Assembly (NCBI GenBank): GCA_013001935.1
Contig: JABDKZ010000213.1
Span: 1-5,975 of the forward strand
Direction: 5' to 3'
Source of the DNA: Maribacter sp.
GTDB lineage: Bacteria > Bacteroidota > Bacteroidia > Flavobacteriales > Flavobacteriaceae
DNA length: 5,975 nt
The notes under the pieces were generated by a model that worked only from the letters and a program-made list of their open reading frames with translations, did not search any database and was not told where the DNA came from. Shown piece by piece: positions 1 to 5,975 of the stretch. Within the stretch, counting starts at the first letter, position 1. Each line of letters opens with the position of its first letter. Both the position numbers and the translations under genes were made by a program.

Positions 1-329
1 ATACCCAGATTACCGAGGTACTTGATAAGGTGGGTATGAAAACCAAAGGTTTTAAATTCCCTCATGAACTTTCAGGTGGGGAGCAGCAGCGCATCGCAAT
101 TGCCAGGGCACTTCTTAACTACCCTGAATTGATTCTAGCCGATGAACCTACAGGTAATCTAGACCCACAGACCAGTGTCGAGGTTATGAAAGTACTTCAG
201 GAGATAAACCAATCAGGAAGAACCATTCTAATGGCGACACATGATTATGCGCTTATTCTGAAATATCCGTCCAAAACGCTAAAATGCGATGGCAGTAAGG
301 TATTTGAAGTAGTACAGAAGGCTGTTTAA
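1..329 (+). CDS. ftsE: Cell division ATP-binding protein FtsE, C-terminal part (truncated by window edge)
   Basis: This is the C-terminal half of an ABC-transporter ATPase, read in the frame whose first whole codon begins at base 3. The frame is open to the left edge, so the GTG at 30 is not the true start; about 109 residues are visible of a family length near 220-230. Seen in order are the ABC signature LSGGEQQR, the Walker B strand LILADEP, the D-loop TGNLDPQTS and the switch histidine in MATHD. Walker A lies off the window. The pattern [12 protein letters not shown] followed by a short tail fits flavobacterial FtsE better than the close relative LolD. FtsE pairs with the membrane protein FtsX at the division site, where the complex controls peptidoglycan hydrolases. 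FtsX is not visible here, so the FtsE call rests on sequence flavour; LolD or another MacB-type ATPase is the main alternative. No convincing terminator follows the stop. Confidence 0.8.
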   Translation, partial: TQITEVLDKVGMKTKGFKFPHELSGGEQQRIAIARALLNYPELILADEPTGNLDPQTSVEVMKVLQEINQSGRTILMATHDYALILKYPSKTLKCDGSKVFEVVQKAV

Positions 330-404
330 CCTATTTAGAATTCACTGGTATTCAACATAGTTTTGGGTAAGCTTAATCTACTGCCAACAATTTCCAAAAT
401 CCAA

Positions 405-412
405 TACGTTTT
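405..412 (+). promoter_or_regulatory. Weak candidate -7 box for the 140-aa protein gene
   Basis: TACGTTTT matches the Bacteroidota -7 consensus TAnnTTTG at all fixed positions but the last and lies 14 bases before the ATG at 427. No convincing -33 TTG/TTTG element is seen at the expected distance. The rest of the 330-426 gap holds nothing I can identify. Confidence 0.25.
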
Positions 413-426
413 AATTACAAAAAGTC

Positions 427-849
427 ATGATACATAAAAAACAAGGTTCTAAATCCGATAAAAAGGTTAAGCCGTTTATAGGATTACTATTATTTTTCAT
501 CTCAATTGTTTTACTCATTTTCACTGGGCCCTTAGGACTTATTTACGGATTTTTTCACACCCTTTTTTTAAGAGGATTCACCGGTATTGGGGAGTTCTTA
601 TTAAAAATTGCGATTTCAGTGGATCAATTGGGCAATGTAATAATGCAACATTTGCTCAACGCGCTTTGGGTTAAAAAAGGAGGGTATAAGTTTGGCAATC
701 GGGATGAGACCATATCAAGTGCACTTGGTAAGAACAAACAAAACAATATGCTAACCGGTTTTGGGAATTTTATTGATAGCATACTGGATATTATAGATTC
801 AAACCATTCCCTCAATTCCATTGATTACTATGTTGAGCCCAATGATTAA
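427..849 (+). CDS. Small membrane-anchored protein of unknown function, phage-protein-like motif
   Basis: A 140-residue protein I cannot name. The N-terminus is lysine-rich (residues 4-15), then residues about 17-48 form a long hydrophobic stretch with a central Gly-Pro (34-35). This would be one long membrane helix or a re-entrant hairpin. After it come DQLGN (66-70), an LLNALW segment, and the motif GNRDETISSALGKN (90-103), then a hydrophobic-polar alternating segment ending NHSLNSID (126-133). From memory, the order 'DQ-x-x-N ... G-[DN]-x-D-E-T-[IL]-S-[SA] ... H-[CS]-x-x-S' recurs in small proteins found in many phage genomes near lysis or packaging genes; the cellular role is not known to me. 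No other phage gene is present in this window. It stands alone between ftsE and the glucokinase gene with leaders on both sides. The start is the only ATG ahead of the hydrophobic region. That it is a coding gene is fairly sure; any function is not. Confidence 0.75.
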   Translation: MIHKKQGSKSDKKVKPFIGLLLFFISIVLLIFTGPLGLIYGFFHTLFLRGFTGIGEFLLKIAISVDQLGNVIMQHLLNALWVKKGGYKFGNRDETISSALGKNKQNNMLTGFGNFIDSILDIIDSNHSLNSIDYYVEPND

Positions 850-891
850 TGTCAATTTCATGAAGGCTGTCAAGATTCCTAATTCTTTTTG

Positions 892-899
892 TTATTTTG
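892..899 (+). promoter_or_regulatory. Weak candidate -7 box for the glucokinase gene
   Basis: TTATTTTG differs from TAnnTTTG at one fixed position and sits 23 bases ahead of the ATG at 923. A matching -33 element is not evident, so the glucokinase may instead be read through from the upstream gene, after which no terminator is seen. Confidence 0.25.
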
Positions 900-922
900 C
901 GCTTGAAATTTAAAACACGATA

Positions 923-1672
923 ATGGTAGTTCTTGGTATTGATATTGGAGGTTCTGGAATTAAAGGGGCATTGGTAAACTCACTTACCGGGGAAATGTTG
1001 ACAGAGCGTCACCGTATTCCCACTCCTAAGTCCAGAAAACCGAAGGAAATGGCTAAGGTAGTCGTTGAACTCGTAAAACATTTTGACCACAACGGTCCTG
1101 TTGGCGTTGGTTTTCCTACGGTTATAAAACACGGAATTTGTAAATCCCCGGGTAACCTTCACAAGAAGTGGATGAATGTCAATGTCAGTGAATTGTTCAG
1201 CGAATACACAGGTTTGCCAGTAACCGTTATTAACGACGCCGATGCGGCGGGGTACGCTGCCATGAACTACGGAATTGGAAAAGGCAAAAATGGCTTTGTA
1301 CTTATGATCACCATAGGAACAGGTTTAGGCAGTGGTGCCTTTTTAGACGGGGAACTGATTCCAAATATGGAACTAGGACAAATCCCGTATAAAAAACATA
1401 AAAAAATTGAGCTGTGGGCCGCTGCTTCTGCCAAGGAGCGGGAAGGTTTGTCCTATGCACAATGGGCGAAGCGTTTTAACACCTTCCTGAAATTGGTGGA
1501 TCTAATTATATCTCCTGATCTTATAATTCTTGGGGGTGGTACTTCAAAAAAATTCAACGAATTTAAAAAATACATCACAATAGATACTCCGGTAATTGCC
1601 GCAGGATTACAGAATTATGCGGGAATAATTGGGGCTGCAGCTGCTGCATTACATCAAGCGCCAAAGGACTGA
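923..1672 (+). CDS. ppgK: Polyphosphate glucokinase, ROK family
   Basis: This 249-residue ROK-family sugar kinase is expected to make glucose 6-phosphate from glucose using polyphosphate (and possibly ATP) in the cytoplasm. The phosphate-binding loop is GIDIGGSGIKG (5-15). The catalytic base is Asp105 in NDADAAG. A second glycine-rich phosphate loop is TIGTGLGSG, near residues 132-140. The late motif SPDLIILGGGTSKKF (197-211) and a WAKRFN segment before it are typical of the polyphosphate-specific branch. Length (about 250) and the absence of the CxCGxxGC zinc motif also fit that branch and not the larger ROK glucokinases and repressors. One oddity is that the usual ELGH sugar-binding motif reads ELGQ (Glu150, Gln153). 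The ATG at 923 places the first beta strand right at the N-terminus, as usual. The gene ends 17 bases before a strong hairpin and converges on typA. Family is sure; the phosphate donor is inferred. Confidence 0.88.
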   Translation: MVVLGIDIGGSGIKGALVNSLTGEMLTERHRIPTPKSRKPKEMAKVVVELVKHFDHNGPVGVGFPTVIKHGICKSPGNLHKKWMNVNVSELFSEYTGLPVTVINDADAAGYAAMNYGIGKGKNGFVLMITIGTGLGSGAFLDGELIPNMELGQIPYKKHKKIELWAAASAKEREGLSYAQWAKRFNTFLKLVDLIISPDLIILGGGTSKKFNEFKKYITIDTPVIAAGLQNYAGIIGAAAAALHQAPKD

Positions 1673-1689
1673 TTAAAAGGAATCTAAAT

Positions 1690-1721
1690 AAAAAGGCCCT
1701 AACATATGTTAAGGCCTTTTT
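1690..1721. terminator. Bidirectional intrinsic terminator between ppgK and typA
   Basis: The arms AAAAAGGCC (1690-1698) and GGCCTTTTT (1713-1721) pair perfectly. After one C/A mismatch (1699/1712), TAACA and TGTTA continue the stem to a tiny AT loop. The outer A and T tracts give a U-run on either strand, so the one hairpin can end both the rightward glucokinase transcript and the leftward typA transcript. Its place between two stop codons 64 bases apart supports this. Confidence 0.9.
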
Positions 1722-1736
1722 TATTGCGAAATTGTT

Positions 1737-3536
1737 CTAAGCAATCTTATTGCGCTTACGGTCAACTTCAGTCAAGTAAATCTTACGCAATCGTAAATAT
1801 TTAGGCGTAACCTCAACGTATTCGTCTTTTTGAATATATTCCAAAGCCTCCTCCAAGGAAAACTTAATTGCCGGTACGATCTTCGCCTTATCATCCGCTC
1901 CTGAAGAGCGTACGTTAGAGAGCTTTTTGGTTTTCGTAATATTGATGGTCATATCATCACCACGAGAGTTCTCACCAATTACTTGGCCTTCATAAATATC
2001 CTCACCTGGATCAACGAAAAATTTACCTCTATCTTGTAATTTATCAATTGAATACGGAATGGCCTTACCCTTTTCCATAGAGACCAATGAACCATTTTGT
2101 CGCTGTGGGACATCGCCCTTCATCGGCTGATATTCAAAGAAGCGGTGCGCCATTATGGCCTCGCCGGCAGTCGCGGTCAATAACTGATTACGCAAACCAA
2201 TAATCCCCCTAGAAGGAATAATAAATTCGCAGATCATTCTATTACCTTTAGCTTCCATACTGGTCATTTCGCCTTTTCGAATAGAAACCATTTCAACCGC
2301 TTTTCCAGAAACCTCTTCAGGCAAATCAATGGTCAAATGCTCAACAGGCTCACATTTAACACCATCAAATTCCCGTATGATAACTTGAGGCTGCCCAATC
2401 TGCAATTCATAGCCTTCCCTTCTCATCGTCTCGATCAGTACTGAAAGGTGCAATACCCCTCGTCCAAACACCATGAATTTATCGGCACTATCGGTTTCTT
2501 CAACACGTAGCGCCAAGTTTTTTTCCAATTCCTTTTCCAAGCGCTCCTTAATATGTCTTGAGGTAACGAATTTACCGTCTTTCCCAAAAAATGGACTATC
2601 ATTTATGGTAAACAACATACTCATGGTAGGCTCATCTATAGCAATAGTCTTTAAACCTTCAGGATTTTCAACATCGGCAATAGTATCCCCGATTTCAAAC
2701 CCTTCAAGACCAACAATGGCACAGATATCGCCTGTTGCTACCTCTTTTACCTTAATTCTACCAAGGCCTTCGAAGGTAAAAAGTTCTTTAATTTTGGATT
2801 TGACAATGCTTCCATCGCGCTTTACCAGTGCTATTTGTTGCCCTTCTTTTAGGCTCCCACGTTGTAATCTTCCGATTGCAATTCTTCCTGTAAAAGAAGA
2901 AAAGTCCAACGATGTTATCAACATTTGGGTAGTACCTTCTTGAGCGTGAAAAGAAGGGACATGCTCTATGACCATATCCAATAGGGGTTCAATGGAATCA
3001 GTTTCGTTTTTCCAATCGTCGCTCATCCAGTTATGCTTGGCTGAACCATAAACGGTAGGAAAATCCAATTGCCATTCTTCAGCACCCAATTCGAACATTA
3101 AATCGAATACTTTCTCATGAACTTCCTCCGGAGTACAATTTTCCTTATCTACCTTATTGATGACCACGCAAGGTTTTAAGCCAAGGTCAATCGCTTTCTG
3201 TAAAACGAATCTCGTCTGTGGCATAGGCCCTTCAAAGGCATCGACCAACAGCAAAACACCATCTGCCATATTCAACACTCGTTCTACCTCACCACCAAAA
3301 TCGGCGTGACCCGGCGTATCGATGATATTGATCTTGGTATCCTTATAAACTACAGATACATTTTTGGAGGTAATGGTAATTCCCCGTTCACGTTCCAAGT
3401 CATTATTATCCAATATAAGGTCGCCCGTATTTTGGTTCTCCCTAAAAAGTTGACAATGGTGCATGATCTTATCGACCAAAGTGGTTTTCCCGTGATCTAC
3501 GTGTGCGATTATCGCAATATTCTTTGTTGTTGACAT
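1737..3536 (-). CDS. typA: Translational GTPase TypA/BipA
   Basis: A full-length 599-residue ribosome-binding GTPase of the EF-G/LepA superfamily. It acts in the cytoplasm on 50S assembly and adaptation to cold and other stress. All GTPase motifs are intact: G1 AHVDHGKT (11-18), switch I RERGITI (49-55), G3 [14 protein letters not shown] (73-86), G4 NKVD (127-130) and G5 GSAK (164-167). The G3 stretch and the sequence around [15 protein letters not shown], which is in the C-terminal half, mark TypA and exclude EF-G, LepA and PrfC. Beta-barrel domain II, the two alpha-beta domains and the TypA-specific C-terminal domain follow, ending in a basic tail ([15 protein letters not shown]). Length is close to the usual 600-615. 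The ATG at 3536 gives the expected short lead into strand one; an exact -7 promoter box lies 35 bases upstream. It stands as a single-gene unit, divergent from kdsA and converging on ppgK. Open frames antisense to it are shadows. Confidence 0.97.
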   Translation of the reverse strand: MSTTKNIAIIAHVDHGKTTLVDKIMHHCQLFRENQNTGDLILDNNDLERERGITITSKNVSVVYKDTKINIIDTPGHADFGGEVERVLNMADGVLLLVDAFEGPMPQTRFVLQKAIDLGLKPCVVINKVDKENCTPEEVHEKVFDLMFELGAEEWQLDFPTVYGSAKHNWMSDDWKNETDSIEPLLDMVIEHVPSFHAQEGTTQMLITSLDFSSFTGRIAIGRLQRGSLKEGQQIALVKRDGSIVKSKIKELFTFEGLGRIKVKEVATGDICAIVGLEGFEIGDTIADVENPEGLKTIAIDEPTMSMLFTINDSPFFGKDGKFVTSRHIKERLEKELEKNLALRVEETDSADKFMVFGRGVLHLSVLIETMRREGYELQIGQPQVIIREFDGVKCEPVEHLTIDLPEEVSGKAVEMVSIRKGEMTSMEAKGNRMICEFIIPSRGIIGLRNQLLTATAGEAIMAHRFFEYQPMKGDVPQRQNGSLVSMEKGKAIPYSIDKLQDRGKFFVDPGEDIYEGQVIGENSRGDDMTINITKTKKLSNVRSSGADDKAKIVPAIKFSLEEALEYIQKDEYVEVTPKYLRLRKIYLTEVDRKRNKIA

Positions 3537-3547
3537 AACTTTAATTT

Positions 3548-3564
3548 AAATAGCCCGGCTATTT
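3548..3564. repeat. 17-bp near-perfect palindrome in the typA leader
   Basis: AAATAGCC and GGCTATTT form 8-bp inverted arms around a single central C. It lies between the typA -7 box (3572-3579) and the typA start codon, about where transcription should begin, so it could be the first hairpin of the typA mRNA or an operator. No U-run suited to termination in the leftward direction follows directly. Confidence 0.6.
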
Positions 3565-3571
3565 CAGCGCG

Positions 3572-3579
3572 CAAAGATA
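3572..3579 (-). promoter_or_regulatory. typA promoter, -7 box
   Basis: On the minus strand this reads TATCTTTG, an exact match to the Bacteroidota -7 consensus TAnnTTTG. It is followed by CGC and a leader of about 35 bases to the typA ATG. The -33 element is poor: an A-tract and a TTTT run lie upstream, but no clean TTTG at the expected distance. Confidence 0.65.
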
Positions 3580-3642
3580 CTGCTATTTTTTTGAGTTCAT
3601 CATAAAAGAACCTTAATTCTTATTGCATTGATTTTGAGCTTG

Positions 3643-3667
3643 TTCAATACGAATTGAATAGATTCAA
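3643..3667. repeat. Overlapping short inverted repeats around the kdsA -33 region
   Basis: TTCAAT (3643-3648), ATTGAA (3653-3658) and TTCAA (3663-3667) alternate in orientation, with four-base gaps (ACGA, TAGA) and centres about ten bases apart, one helical turn. They cover the -33 element of the kdsA promoter. This could be an operator, though AT-rich short repeats also arise by chance. Confidence 0.35.
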
Positions 3668-3682
3668 AAACCATTATCTTTA
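3654..3682 (+). promoter_or_regulatory. kdsA promoter (-33 TTG, -7 TATCTTTA)
   Basis: TTG at 3654-3656 and TATCTTTA at 3675-3682 are separated by 18 bases, close to the Bacteroidota -33/-7 layout; the -7 box has one mismatch to TAnnTTTG. It lies 19 bases before the ATG at 3702. Since it sits inside the in-frame extension that starts at TTG 3654, it argues against that longer start. Confidence 0.5.
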
Positions 3683-3701
3683 CCCAAACAAAGTACCATT
3701 C

Positions 3702-4523
3702 ATGAAACTGAATTCCATCCCTCAAATTAAGCATACCGACAGCAACAATTTCTTTTTACTTTCTGGGCCTTGTGCCATTGAGGGTGAGGACATGGCCATG
3801 CGGATAGCGGAAAAAATCATTACGGTAACCAACAAGCTTGAAATTCCCTACATTTTTAAAGGTAGTTTTAAGAAGGCGAATCGCAGTCGTGTAGATTCTT
3901 TTACGGGTATAGGCGATGAAAAGGCTTTGAGGATTTTGCGAAAGGTCTCGGAAACTTTTAAAATTCCAACAGTTACTGATATTCATGAAATAGCCGATGC
4001 CCAATTGGCGGCAGCATATGTAGATGTACTACAAATACCGGCATTCCTTGTTCGCCAAACGGATTTAGTCGTAGCTGCGGCCAAGACCGGTAAAACCGTA
4101 AATCTTAAGAAAGGGCAATTCATGAGTCCGGAAAGCATGCAACATGCGGTGCGCAAAGTTGAGGATTCAGGGAATAGTCAGGTTATGTTGACCGATCGTG
4201 GAACGATGTTCGGCTATCAAGATATGATCGTTGATTTTAGGGGAATCCCAACAATGAAGGCATTTGCCCCGGTTGTTTTGGATGTTACCCACTCCCTACA
4301 ACAACCCAATCAATCTTCAGGAGTAACTGGCGGCAGGCCCGATATGATCGAGACGATAGCAAGAGCGGGGATTGCTACAGGAGTAGACGGACTTTTCATG
4401 GAAACACATTTTGATCCTGCAACTGCCAAAAGTGATGGTGCAAATATGTTACACCTTGACCATTTGGAAAAATTATTGACCAATTTGGTGACATTACGTA
4501 GCACTGTGAACAAATTGCATTGA
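3702..4523 (+). CDS. kdsA: 2-dehydro-3-deoxyphosphooctonate aldolase (KDO-8-phosphate synthase)
   Basis: A 273-residue cytoplasmic enzyme that condenses phosphoenolpyruvate with arabinose 5-phosphate to KDO 8-phosphate, the committed step of KDO synthesis for lipopolysaccharide. Visible motifs are SGPCAIE (21-27), KGSFKKANRSR (53-63), TDIHE (92-96), LQIPAFLVRQTDL (110-122), NLKKGQFMSP (134-143), DRGTMFGY (165-172), DVTHSLQQP (194-202) and METHFDP with SDGANM (233-249). Cys24, His197, Glu234 and Asp245 match the four metal ligands known from the Aquifex enzyme (Cys11, His185, Glu222, Asp233) with near-constant offset, so this should be the metal-dependent class; the E. coli type has Asn in place of that Cys. 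I chose ATG 3702 over the in-frame TTG 3654 because the promoter lies between them and the length fits the family (about 265-285). The stop overlaps the sulfatase reading frame, suggesting a shared transcript. Confidence 0.94.
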   Translation: MKLNSIPQIKHTDSNNFFLLSGPCAIEGEDMAMRIAEKIITVTNKLEIPYIFKGSFKKANRSRVDSFTGIGDEKALRILRKVSETFKIPTVTDIHEIADAQLAAAYVDVLQIPAFLVRQTDLVVAAAKTGKTVNLKKGQFMSPESMQHAVRKVEDSGNSQVMLTDRGTMFGYQDMIVDFRGIPTMKAFAPVVLDVTHSLQQPNQSSGVTGGRPDMIETIARAGIATGVDGLFMETHFDPATAKSDGANMLHLDHLEKLLTNLVTLRSTVNKLH

Positions 4524-5920
4524 TTTTTCCACTTGATCAAATATCAAATTTATTCGGCCATGAATTATTCGATAAATTTTGGCCTAGACGATTTTACAGG
4601 CATGGCACCCCTTTATTTTCAATAATTGTAACCGTCCTCCTCGCTGTATCTTGCAAAGAATCGACTAAACCAGAACCCGTTGGGCCTAATTCACCTAACA
4701 TTATCCTGGTTATGGCCGATGACCTTGGTTTCGAGACCCTAGGCGCTTACAAAGGCTCAAGTTATGAAACACCGAACCTGGATCAGCTTGCCCGCGATGG
4801 TATGAAATTTAACCATTGTTATTCCACTCCCCTCTGCACGCCCTCAAGGGTACAATTAATGACCGGGAAATACAATCATCGCAATTATATTGGTTTTGGC
4901 CTCTTGGATCCAAATGAAAAGACCTTTGCCAACTATCTAAAGGAGCGTGGCTATAAAACATTTATAGCAGGAAAATGGCAACTATTGGGTAATGCCCATC
5001 AACAAAAATTAGCAGGAAACAGAAAAGGTACCACACCGGAAAAAGCAGGCTTTGATGACTTTTGTCTTTGGCAAATAGACCAAAGAGGGTTCAGATATAA
5101 AAACCCTACCTTGAGTTCCAAGGTCGGATCAATTAAATATGAGGAAAAATATGGTCCCGATATTTTTGTGGATCGAATTGCGTCTTTTATGGACGAAAAT
5201 AAAGAGAATCCATTTTTCATTTATTATCCTATGGTACTCACACATGACCCCTTTGTCCCTACTCCTGATAATGAACAATTCAAATCTTTCGACCCTACAA
5301 CAAAAATAAACGATACCGCCTATTTTGGTGAAATGGTGCATTATATGGATAAGCTTGTAGGGCGAATAAGAAAAAAAGTTGAAGACTTGGGCATTCAAAA
5401 CAATACCTTACTATTGTTTGTTGGTGATAATGGTACTGATCGCGATGTCACCTCGATAAAAGATGGAGCGTCTCTAAAAGGAAACAAAGGGTATACCACA
5501 GCTGCGGACACACATGTACCTTTGATTGCCTTTTGGGATGGGAAAATCAAAAAAGGTAGCATTAATGATAACCTAATTGACTTTACTGATTTTCTACCCA
5601 CAATTCTGGAAACTGCAACACAAAGCAAATTAGATTCCTTATTAACCGATGGTCATAGTTTTTACCAGCAACTCATTGGAGGAAAATCGGAAGCAAGGAA
5701 ATGGATTTTCTGTCATTATGAACCCCGTTGGGGGAATTTCGTCCCACGACGTTATGTGCAAAACGCAAAATGGAAACTGTATGAAAATGGGGATTTCTAT
5801 AATCTGGAAAATGACCTGGAAGAGCAAAATCCATTAAATAACGATTTGCAGGCCGATGCAGTTAAGGGAATTCATAAGCAATTTCAAAAAGTATTGGCCA
5901 AATACCCGAGATTACAATAA
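4520..5920 (+). CDS. Lipoprotein-type S1 sulfatase (formylglycine-dependent)
   Basis: A sulfatase of family S1 that should hydrolyse a sulfate ester, probably on a glycan, outside the cytoplasm. Numbering from TTG 4520, a basic stretch RRFYRH (23-28) precedes a hydrophobic core and a lipobox ending at Cys45 (LLAVSC). Metal ligands are Asp67-Asp68 (VMADDLG) and Asp303-Asn304 (VGDNGTD). Cys106 in CTPSR is the residue oxidised to formylglycine, followed by VQLMTG. Lys152 (GKWQL), His242 (LTHDPF) and Lys323 (GNKG) fit active-site positions. GKWQL replaces the common GKWHL, which I recall as typical of one Bacteroidota/Planctomycetes branch with CLWQ and YYPMVLTH motifs, also present here. The C-terminal subdomain ends GDFYNLENDLEEQNPL. 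Length 466 (421 after lipid-linked Cys45) is normal. No ATG or GTG exists in frame before the signal, so the start is uncertain: TTG 4520 overlaps the kdsA stop as TTGA. The sulfated substrate cannot be told. Confidence 0.88.
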   Translation: MIFPLDQISNLFGHELFDKFWPRRFYRHGTPLFSIIVTVLLAVSCKESTKPEPVGPNSPNIILVMADDLGFETLGAYKGSSYETPNLDQLARDGMKFNHCYSTPLCTPSRVQLMTGKYNHRNYIGFGLLDPNEKTFANYLKERGYKTFIAGKWQLLGNAHQQKLAGNRKGTTPEKAGFDDFCLWQIDQRGFRYKNPTLSSKVGSIKYEEKYGPDIFVDRIASFMDENKENPFFIYYPMVLTHDPFVPTPDNEQFKSFDPTTKINDTAYFGEMVHYMDKLVGRIRKKVEDLGIQNNTLLLFVGDNGTDRDVTSIKDGASLKGNKGYTTAADTHVPLIAFWDGKIKKGSINDNLIDFTDFLPTILETATQSKLDSLLTDGHSFYQQLIGGKSEARKWIFCHYEPRWGNFVPRRYVQNAKWKLYENGDFYNLENDLEEQNPLNNDLQADAVKGIHKQFQKVLAKYPRLQ

Positions 5921-5939
5921 ACTTTTGGCATTAAATCAA

Positions 5940-5947
5940 TACATTTG
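5940..5947 (+). promoter_or_regulatory. Candidate -7 box for a gene beyond the right edge
   Basis: TACATTTG matches TAnnTTTG exactly and lies 25 bases before an ATG at 5973-5975, the last three bases of the window. A TTTG at 5924-5927 is only 12 bases upstream, too close for a standard -33 element. No terminator separates it from the sulfatase stop at 5920. Confidence 0.4.
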
Positions 5948-5958
5948 GTCAAGACCAA
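5945..5958. repeat. Palindrome TTGGTC-AA-GACCAA over a probable transcription start
   Basis: Six-base perfect inverted arms with a two-base centre overlap the end of the -7 box TACATTTG and extend over the expected start of transcription. TTTGG (5944-5948) can alternatively pair with CCAAA (5959-5963). There is no T-run after it, so an operator is likelier than a terminator. Confidence 0.45.
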
Positions 5959-5975
5959 CCAAACGTCATTCAATG

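Noticed and set aside
30..32. GTG 30 as start of the ABC ATPase
   Set aside because: The frame continues open to the left edge with plausible FtsE residues, and a start here would remove Walker A.
330..426. Terminator after ftsE
   Set aside because: Only a four-base pairing (GAAT/ATTC) is seen, with no stable stem or T-run.
2473..2943. 156-codon open frame antisense to typA
   Set aside because: It lies fully inside a well-conserved gene, has a low-complexity Ser/Pro-rich composition typical of a shadow frame, and shows no recognisable domain.
3654..3701. Longer KdsA starting at TTG 3654
   Set aside because: The promoter boxes fall inside the extension, the extra 16 residues match nothing in the family, and ATG 3702 gives the usual length.
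4560..4625. A 21-residue peptide gene starting at ATG 4560
   Set aside because: It is short, lies over the sulfatase leader and has no recognisable features; it matters only for the start-site question.
5642..5837. Open frames on both strands within the sulfatase 3' region
   Set aside because: Both overlap the conserved C-terminal sulfatase region in other frames and have no support of their own.
1..5975. Mobile element, CRISPR array, tRNA/rRNA or defence system
   Set aside because: I saw no terminal repeats, transposase or integrase motifs, direct repeat array, or cloverleaf; the genes are mainly housekeeping.

Overview
The window looks like ordinary chromosomal DNA from a marine-type Bacteroidota, most likely Flavobacteriaceae. 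The evidence is the AT-rich, low-Shine-Dalgarno leaders, close matches to the Bacteroidota -7 promoter box (TAnnTTTG) before several genes, the flavobacterial character of the FtsE, polyphosphate glucokinase and TypA sequences, and a lipoprotein-type S1 sulfatase. The genus cannot be fixed from the sequence alone.

Layout, left to right. (1) The 3' half of an FtsE-like ABC ATPase enters from the left edge. (2) Next is a 140-residue protein with one hydrophobic N-terminal region and a conserved-looking G-N-x-D-E-T-I-S-S motif; its function is unknown. (3) A ROK-family polyphosphate glucokinase follows, ending at a strong hairpin that can terminate transcription in both directions. (4) On the minus strand, converging on that hairpin, is the translational GTPase TypA/BipA. 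(5) A 165-bp divergent promoter region holds typA and kdsA promoters and several inverted repeats. (6) kdsA (KDO-8-phosphate synthase, metal-dependent class) runs to the right. (7) A formylglycine-dependent S1 sulfatase with a lipobox follows, its open frame overlapping the kdsA stop codon. (8) The last 55 bp hold a promoter-like element with a palindrome, probably serving a gene beyond the right edge.

The genes are mostly housekeeping: cell division or envelope (ftsE), sugar phosphorylation, ribosome-associated stress GTPase, and the first committed step of KDO synthesis for lipopolysaccharide. The kdsA-sulfatase pair is the only apparent two-gene transcription unit. It is unclear whether the sulfatase acts on envelope or environmental sulfated glycans.

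I do not see a new multigene system, mobile element, CRISPR array, tRNA or rRNA here. The points most worth checking are the missing ATG for the sulfatase, a substitution at a sugar-binding histidine in the glucokinase, the small membrane protein that resembles phage-associated proteins, and palindromes placed at likely transcription start sites. No stretch over 300 bases lacks a gene.
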